A stretch of DNA of 53,261 nt from an uncultured Treponema sp. (lineage in GTDB: Bacteria; Spirochaetota; Spirochaetia; Treponematales; Treponemataceae). Below the pieces are notes generated by a model that was not told the DNA's origin, made no database searches, and was given only the letters and a program-made list of their open reading frames with translations. The stretch's first letter is position 1; every line of letters starts with the position of its first letter. The position numbers and the translations under genes were made by a program. Below, piece by piece: positions 48,935-53,261 of the stretch. The DNA lies in NCBI GenBank assembly GCA_937902125.1, contig CALDIB010000103.1, forward strand, positions 1-53,261, given 5' to 3'.

Positions 48935-50755
48935 TTAAACCTTGTAGCTTTTGACCAAGTCCAAAACCGTGTTGTTAAGCTTGCTGTTCTTTGCAGACTC
49001 TTCCGAAGACTTTTGGGCTTGCTTGAAAATTTCTCCGATTGAATTTTTTATGCTGGCGGTGAGAATTGTGATTTCGCTTGCCGCCGTGCGCAATTCTTCC
49101 ATGCGGGAAAAAACCTTGGAGCTTTCCTCTTCCATTTCTTTGCTGGAATCTTGAATTGAGCGGGAAGAAGAATCCACCACTGTCATAGACTCAAGCAAAT
49201 TCTTGGCGCCTTCCTGCTGTTCGTCCACGCTGGCCAAAACTTCAGAAAGCATGGATTGGATTTCACTGATTTTAACATCAAGGCTTTGAAACGAAGCCAA
49301 GGAAAGTTTGGAAGCGTCAACAATTCCCGTGATGGCTTCTGTGATGGACTTAATCAAGTCGCCTATGCTCTTTGACTGCTTGGCGGAACTTTCGGCCAAC
49401 GAACGAATTTCTCCGGCCACAACCGCAAATCCGCTTCCGGCTTTTCCAGCGTGCGCCGCCTCGATTGAAGCGTTCATGGCCAAAAGGTTTGTTTGGCTGG
49501 CTATGCTGCGAATGACCGAGTTGGCTTCTTTAAGGCGGCTGGCCTGCGCTTGGATTTCGCCAACCTTGTCAACGACCGTCATTTGGTCTTTTTGGCCGGC
49601 CTTGGAATCGTTCACAAGCTGCTCGTATTTTTGCGAAATTTTTGAAACGTTTTGGTCAATGCTTTGAATGTTGGCGGAGATTTGGGTGACGCTTGAGGAA
49701 ACTTCGCTGATGGCGGAAGCCTGGTTTCCAATTCTTGAGGACAAAACTTGAATGGCCTTGCTGACATTGGAGCCGCTTTCGGCCACCATGTCCATAGTTT
49801 CGTTTTGAGCCTTGGCGCGGGAATTTATTTCGTCAACGGTCTCGGTGGTTTTCTTGACGCCCTCCATTGTGGTGGAAGCCTGGGATTCAATTTCAGTTCC
49901 GGAAAGAACAAGAGTGGAAACAGAGTCCTTAATTGTTCCGAACATTTTTGAAAGGCTTTCCGTAAGCGCGTTGCAGCTTTTTACAAGAGCGCCTATTTCG
50001 TCCTCTCCCTTTACGGGAATCTTTTGCGAAAGGTCGGCCTTGCCGGTGGCGATGTCAGAAATTTCCGCCGTGACTTTTTTCATTCTTCCAAAGAGAATCC
50101 GCAAGGCAAGGTTCACCGCCGCGATGACGACGGCCAGCAAGACAAGGGTAATGACAACAATTTGAATTGTCATCATTTTTATTGCCGTTCGCATTTCAGT
50201 GGCGTCGTAGTCCGCGGCCACAAAGCCGATTGAGCGGCCGTTTTCCACAATGGGAGAAAAAACCGTTATAAGCCAGCCCCAGCCTTCCTGCTCGCTGATG
50301 TCGCCGGCCTGGGTTTTTCCGGTGGCCATGGCGCGCTCGGCGGGCTCTCCGTAATTGTCCTTTGTTTCAAGAGTTCCGATGGGCGAAAAGTTTTCCTCGT
50401 CGTCAGGGTCGCAAGAGCCGTCGATTACATACATGTATTCGTCTTTGTTGGCGGGAACCATCGTGTAAAAATATTTGGCGCTGGACGCTTCTTTCATTGA
50501 AAGCATTTCTTCCCGCATGTTGTTGTAGCGAAGGGAATCGGGATTTTTCTCATCCATCACCCTGCGGAAATTCGCTATGTTGGAATTTATGTATTTGGCG
50601 CCGTGCTCCACAAGGGGAGTTCCGTCGGCAACAAAAGTGTCAATGCAAATCTTAACGGCTTTTTTTATGGCAAAAACAGAAAAAACGGCGATGGCGGCCG
50701 CAAAAACCGCCGAGATGAACAGGGTGTATTTCACCCTTAAAGAAAGAGTTTTCAT
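48935..50755 (-). CDS. Methyl-accepting chemotaxis protein
   Basis: A 606-residue chemoreceptor. Membrane helices lie at ~9-32 and ~198-222. The periplasmic sensor between them includes YFYTMVPANKDEYMYVIDG and VFSPIVENGRSIGFVAADYD, resembling a dCache-like small-molecule sensor. A HAMP segment follows (~222-275). The cytoplasmic signalling coiled coil has its hairpin tip at EANSVIRSIASQTNLLAMNASIEAAHAGKAGSGFAVVA. Met 50755 is preferred to a TTG three codons earlier because TATAAT lies just before it. The ligand is unknown. It runs divergent from the SpoU gene and convergent with the RluA gene. Confidence 0.94.
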   Translation of the reverse strand: MKTLSLRVKYTLFISAVFAAAIAVFSVFAIKKAVKICIDTFVADGTPLVEHGAKYINSNIANFRRVMDEKNPDSLRYNNMREEMLSMKEASSAKYFYTMVPANKDEYMYVIDGSCDPDDEENFSPIGTLETKDNYGEPAERAMATGKTQAGDISEQEGWGWLITVFSPIVENGRSIGFVAADYDATEMRTAIKMMTIQIVVITLVLLAVVIAAVNLALRILFGRMKKVTAEISDIATGKADLSQKIPVKGEDEIGALVKSCNALTESLSKMFGTIKDSVSTLVLSGTEIESQASTTMEGVKKTTETVDEINSRAKAQNETMDMVAESGSNVSKAIQVLSSRIGNQASAISEVSSSVTQISANIQSIDQNVSKISQKYEQLVNDSKAGQKDQMTVVDKVGEIQAQASRLKEANSVIRSIASQTNLLAMNASIEAAHAGKAGSGFAVVAGEIRSLAESSAKQSKSIGDLIKSITEAITGIVDASKLSLASFQSLDVKISEIQSMLSEVLASVDEQQEGAKNLLESMTVVDSSSRSIQDSSKEMEEESSKVFSRMEELRTAASEITILTASIKNSIGEIFKQAQKSSEESAKNSKLNNTVLDLVKSYKV

Positions 50756-50763
50756 AGAATGCA

Positions 50764-50792
50764 ATTATATATGAAAAAATTGACTTTTTCAA
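50764..50792 (-). promoter_or_regulatory. Chemoreceptor promoter, predicted leaderless
   Basis: On the minus strand, -35 TTGAAA (50787-50792), 17-bp spacer, -10 TATAAT (50764-50769). ATG 50755 follows after eight bases without a Shine-Dalgarno sequence. It is a sigma-70 type promoter, not sigma-28. Confidence 0.7.
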
Positions 50793-50808
50793 GTTTTTTT
50801 TTAATAAT
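50780..50808 (+). promoter_or_regulatory. SpoU gene promoter, predicted leaderless
   Basis: -35 TTGACT (50780-50785), 17-bp spacer, -10 AATAAT (50803-50808). ATG 50815 follows after six bases. It overlaps the divergent chemoreceptor promoter. Confidence 0.6.
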
Positions 50809-50814
50809 GAAAGA

Positions 50815-51633
50815 ATGATAAACCCCAACAAACTCTTTCAGCTGGAAGGCGGCCAGCAACGCAGAAAGCTGGCGCTTTGTTTTGGCGCCCTTGAGCGGGA
50901 CATTCTTGGAATCGCGGAAAAAGGAAACGAATACAATTTTTCTTCCATGACCAGAAGCGACTACATAAAGGCGCTTTGCCGCGTGTTTCTAAAAGACCCA
51001 AAAATTTCCGAAGCCGCGGCGAAAAAAATTTCCGGCTTGCTGCTTCAAGAGCCCTTTGACGAGCGCCTTGCCTGCAACGCCGCCAGGAACGAGCTGCTTT
51101 CGATAATAGGAACTTTTCCCGCCGAATGGGATTTAATCATCGCGCCCCACCCAGCCGCGGCTCAAAATGGCGAGGCGGCCAAAAGGGATTTTTATCCGGG
51201 CCTTGAAGTTTACGCCGAAGACATAAGAAGCCCCTTTAACCTTGGCTCCATATTTAGGACGGCGGAGGGAATGGGAGCGCAAAAGCTTTGGCTTTCTCCG
51301 GGCTGCTGCGCTCCCGAACACCCCCGCGCCGTCCGAAGCGCCATGGGCTGCATTCAAACGATTGAATGGGAGCGGGCGCCCCTTGAAGCCCTTTCCGACA
51401 GCAAAAAAATTTTTGTCCTTGAAACTGGGGGAACGCCCATCGACGAGTTTGAATTTCCAAAAGAAGGAATCTGCATTATCGGCTCGGAAGAATTGGGAGC
51501 CAGCCCCCAAGCGCTGGCCAAAGCCAACGCGGGCCGGGTGACGATTCCCATGAAGGGCCTAAAAGCCTCTTTAAATGTGGGAGTGGCCTTTGGAATTTTA
51601 ATGCAAAAATGGACAGAAAGCTTGCGCTCTTAA
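50815..51633 (+). CDS. SpoU (TrmH) family RNA 2'-O-methyltransferase
   Basis: Methylates a ribose 2'-OH in rRNA or tRNA using SAM. The 272-residue protein has an N-terminal helical part (~1-125). The SPOUT knot then shows motif 1 DIRSPFNLGSIFRTAEGMGA, motif 2 ICIIGSEELGAS and motif 3 TIPMKGLKASLNVGVAFGILM. The helical N-terminus is not a classical L30e-like substrate domain, so the target is uncertain. The gene is alone, with a promoter right before the ATG and no ribosome-binding site at normal distance. Confidence 0.9.
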   Translation: MINPNKLFQLEGGQQRRKLALCFGALERDILGIAEKGNEYNFSSMTRSDYIKALCRVFLKDPKISEAAAKKISGLLLQEPFDERLACNAARNELLSIIGTFPAEWDLIIAPHPAAAQNGEAAKRDFYPGLEVYAEDIRSPFNLGSIFRTAEGMGAQKLWLSPGCCAPEHPRAVRSAMGCIQTIEWERAPLEALSDSKKIFVLETGGTPIDEFEFPKEGICIIGSEELGASPQALAKANAGRVTIPMKGLKASLNVGVAFGILMQKWTESLRS

Positions 51634-51668
51634 AGAAACTGCCCGCTTCTTCTGCCGTCAAAGGCCAA

Positions 51669-53177
51669 TCAGTCTTCTTCTTGCTTTTTAAAGGCTTCCA
51701 AAAGTTGCTCTGAAATCTTTTGGAACTGGCCCTCGTTGTTCAACTTAAAGGCCTTAAGGACCTCAACGTCAATTTGGTAAAAGGCCACCTCGCCCTTTTG
51801 GTAGTGAGTCATAAGGTCGGCCAAGTAAACCACGTCAACCAATTTCTTGACTTCTTCCGGCGAACTGTCAGGGGCGTGGTGGTAACGGATGGCGTTCACA
51901 ATCACGTCAGGAAAATTCCACTTTTCGGCAACCCGCGCTCCGATTTCGGCATGGTTCACGCCGGCCACAAGCCTTTCAAAAATGTCGGGAGAAATGTTTT
52001 TTTCCGCGCTCATTTTTCGCACGCCGTTGATAAAGTCAGGATGGCTTGTCTCAAAAACAATTTTTCCCATGTCGTGAAGAAGGCCGCAAACGTAAGCGTC
52101 CTCAACTACGTTCCTATTTCCAGAAAAGAAATTTCGAGCCAAGTTGTATGAATAAAAGGCGACCTGATAGGCGTGGGACCACAAGGCTTCCTTGCCGCCG
52201 CCAACCTTGGCGAAGGACTGAACCGCTCCGATAGAAAAAAGCAAATTCTTTATGCCCCGCAAGCCCACAAGCTTCACGGCGTCGTAAATGCTTGAGCAAG
52301 GACTGGCCAAAGCGAAAGCCGCGGAGTTGACCATCTTTAGAAGTTCGGCGCTGAGAGAGACGTCGTTTGAAATTTGCATGGCGATGTCGCTCATTTTTGA
52401 ATCGGGATCGCTCAAAAGCCGGTTGATCGCTGAAATGTTTTCGGGGAATTGGGGAAGTTCGTTGATGACCTTTACAAATTCCTCCGAAATAAAATCTATT
52501 TCGTCCTGCGTCTTTTGATTTAGCGGAAGAATGATGCGGGTGATTGTCTCTCCGTTTTCGCAAAGAACTTGGAAATTTTCTTCGGTCAAGCCGATTTTTT
52601 CCAGCATCAAAATCATGATGATAAGGCCAAGGCCGGCGCCTTCGGAATTGTCAATGACCTGATCCAAAGCCTGTTCGATTGAAGTGTATTGCTGGGCGCG
52701 GGAAAGCTTGTCGTGGATGCGCTTGTATTCAAAAACCGTCAAGTCGGAATTGTTCCGCACCTCAATTTTTATCTTGTTGTTTCTGAATTGCAATATCAGG
52801 CGGACGTAAAGGCCGGCCTTTTTTTGCAGGCTAAGATAATAGTTGATGTCGTTGAGGGTGTCTTCCTTAAAATTTTTCATTCCAAGCTCATAGTCCGCTT
52901 GATTGGAAATGTCCAATTTCTTGAGCTTGAAGTAAACCCGCTTTGTGTTGGCTTTTTTGGCGTTGGTAATCAATTCGCTCAGGCAGTACGAAAGATACTC
53001 AATCATTTGATTTTGATTCAGCTCTTCCAAAAAGACGCGCAAAATGTCGTTCATATACACTTCCATTTCGTGGGGAAGCGTGTATGTTGTGAGAGAAAGA
53101 GGAAGGCCGGAATTTATGGCCGTCTTTACCTTTTTTCTGTCAACTTCAACCTTTTTGCCCTGCGTTGCCGGCGGCAT
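51669..53177 (-). CDS. HATPase-like/HDOD domain fusion protein
   Basis: A soluble 502-residue protein. The first ~225 residues resemble a histidine-kinase-type ATPase, with an N box (CLSELITNAKKAN) and a glycine box (SEGAGLGLIIMILML) but no His-phosphotransfer domain. The C-terminal half is an HDOD domain (LPQFPENISAINRLL, SAELLKMVNSAAFALASP, VKLVGLRGIKNLLFSIG, CGLLHDMGKI, VNHAEIGARVAEKWNFP). HDOD proteins often act in motility and nucleotide signalling as non-catalytic HD relatives. GGAG stands before ATG 53177, favouring it over TTG 53189. Function of the fusion is not known to me. Confidence 0.85.
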   Translation of the reverse strand: MPPATQGKKVEVDRKKVKTAINSGLPLSLTTYTLPHEMEVYMNDILRVFLEELNQNQMIEYLSYCLSELITNAKKANTKRVYFKLKKLDISNQADYELGMKNFKEDTLNDINYYLSLQKKAGLYVRLILQFRNNKIKIEVRNNSDLTVFEYKRIHDKLSRAQQYTSIEQALDQVIDNSEGAGLGLIIMILMLEKIGLTEENFQVLCENGETITRIILPLNQKTQDEIDFISEEFVKVINELPQFPENISAINRLLSDPDSKMSDIAMQISNDVSLSAELLKMVNSAAFALASPCSSIYDAVKLVGLRGIKNLLFSIGAVQSFAKVGGGKEALWSHAYQVAFYSYNLARNFFSGNRNVVEDAYVCGLLHDMGKIVFETSHPDFINGVRKMSAEKNISPDIFERLVAGVNHAEIGARVAEKWNFPDVIVNAIRYHHAPDSSPEEVKKLVDVVYLADLMTHYQKGEVAFYQIDVEVLKAFKLNNEGQFQKISEQLLEAFKKQEED

Positions 53178-53208
53178 AGTTCGCTCCAAGATGATGAATG
53201 ATTTAATT

Positions 53209-53261
53209 AGGGAATCTCTAAAAATTGCAATTTTTAGAGATAACTTTGAAAATGCGATGTT
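53209..53261 (+). repeat. Three-hairpin repeat, copy D (cut by window edge)
   Basis: Starts AGGGAATC. It contains the perfect palindrome arm CTCTAAAAATTG with its complement, then AACTTTGAAAATGCGATGTT, identical or nearly so to copies A-C. The middle and third stems lie beyond the window. It sits just upstream of the HATPase-HDOD gene. Confidence 0.75.

Overview
The window is bacterial chromosome from a spirochaete, most likely a gut- or rumen-type Treponema with roughly balanced GC. The evidence is the gene order (infB?)-rbfA-truB-ribF-rpsO-pnp-dut, which from memory matches other treponemes. Further support comes from Lys- and Phe-rich proteins, several membrane HD-GYP proteins, a motility-associated Maf-type glycosyltransferase and a sigma-28 type promoter. 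No rRNA, tRNA, prophage, IS element or CRISPR array was seen. About 38 protein genes cover most of the window.

Layout. 1-10478 (+): translation and RNA genes (rbfA, truB, ribF, rpsO, pnp), dut, two LptF/LptG permeases, tgt and a secreted HEAT-repeat protein, nearly all overlapping or a few bases apart. 10553-14247 (-): a DEAH helicase coupled to a CapA-like lipoprotein. 14248-15970: a repeat-rich island with three copies of a ~132 bp three-hairpin element, a DUF2271-like secreted protein and a two-gene DUF4160 cassette. 16009-19714 (-): a fabD-fabG-fabF-fabZ operon with its own promoter, candidate operator and terminator. 19923-21788 (+): GTP-type PEP carboxykinase. 22075-24393 (-): an aminopeptidase and an HD-GYP protein. 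24394-24909: an AT-rich spacer with five DnaA-box-like nonamers, then a zinc-sensor/zinc-exporter operon. 27307-28560 (-): an HD-GYP gene broken by an in-frame stop. 28593-32893 (+): signal peptidase I, a PASTA-containing penicillin-binding protein and the Maf-like protein. 32891-34302: a sigma-28 promoter, a short leader ending in an intrinsic terminator, and an HE-GYP protein. 34299-36526 (-): glyS and an aldo/keto-reductase-like protein. 36837-42631: an ABC ATPase facing two FtsX-type permeases, a LolA-like carrier and a probable outer-membrane barrel. 42781-46711 (-): pyridoxal kinase, serine acetyltransferase, a solute-binding lipoprotein and an ion transporter, divergent from a MocR/PdxR-type regulator and an RluA-type synthase. 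48935-53177: a chemoreceptor, a SpoU methyltransferase and an HATPase-HDOD protein, with a fourth copy of the three-hairpin repeat at the right edge.

The most unusual signals are these. (1) The three-hairpin repeat family, whose middle stem is completely rewritten between copies while pairing is kept; two inverted copies bracket the DUF4160 cassette. (2) At least seven genes have a -10 hexamer only 6-9 nt before the start codon and no Shine-Dalgarno sequence, which predicts leaderless mRNAs. (3) A sigma-28 promoter drives a ~100-nt RNA that ends at a strong terminator just before an HE-GYP gene. (4) A Lol-like locus pairs an ABC exporter with a dedicated barrel protein. (5) Hairpins straddle stop codons or enclose the next start site in several operons. 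Every functional name rests on reading the translated sequence and recalled family motifs; no database search was run.
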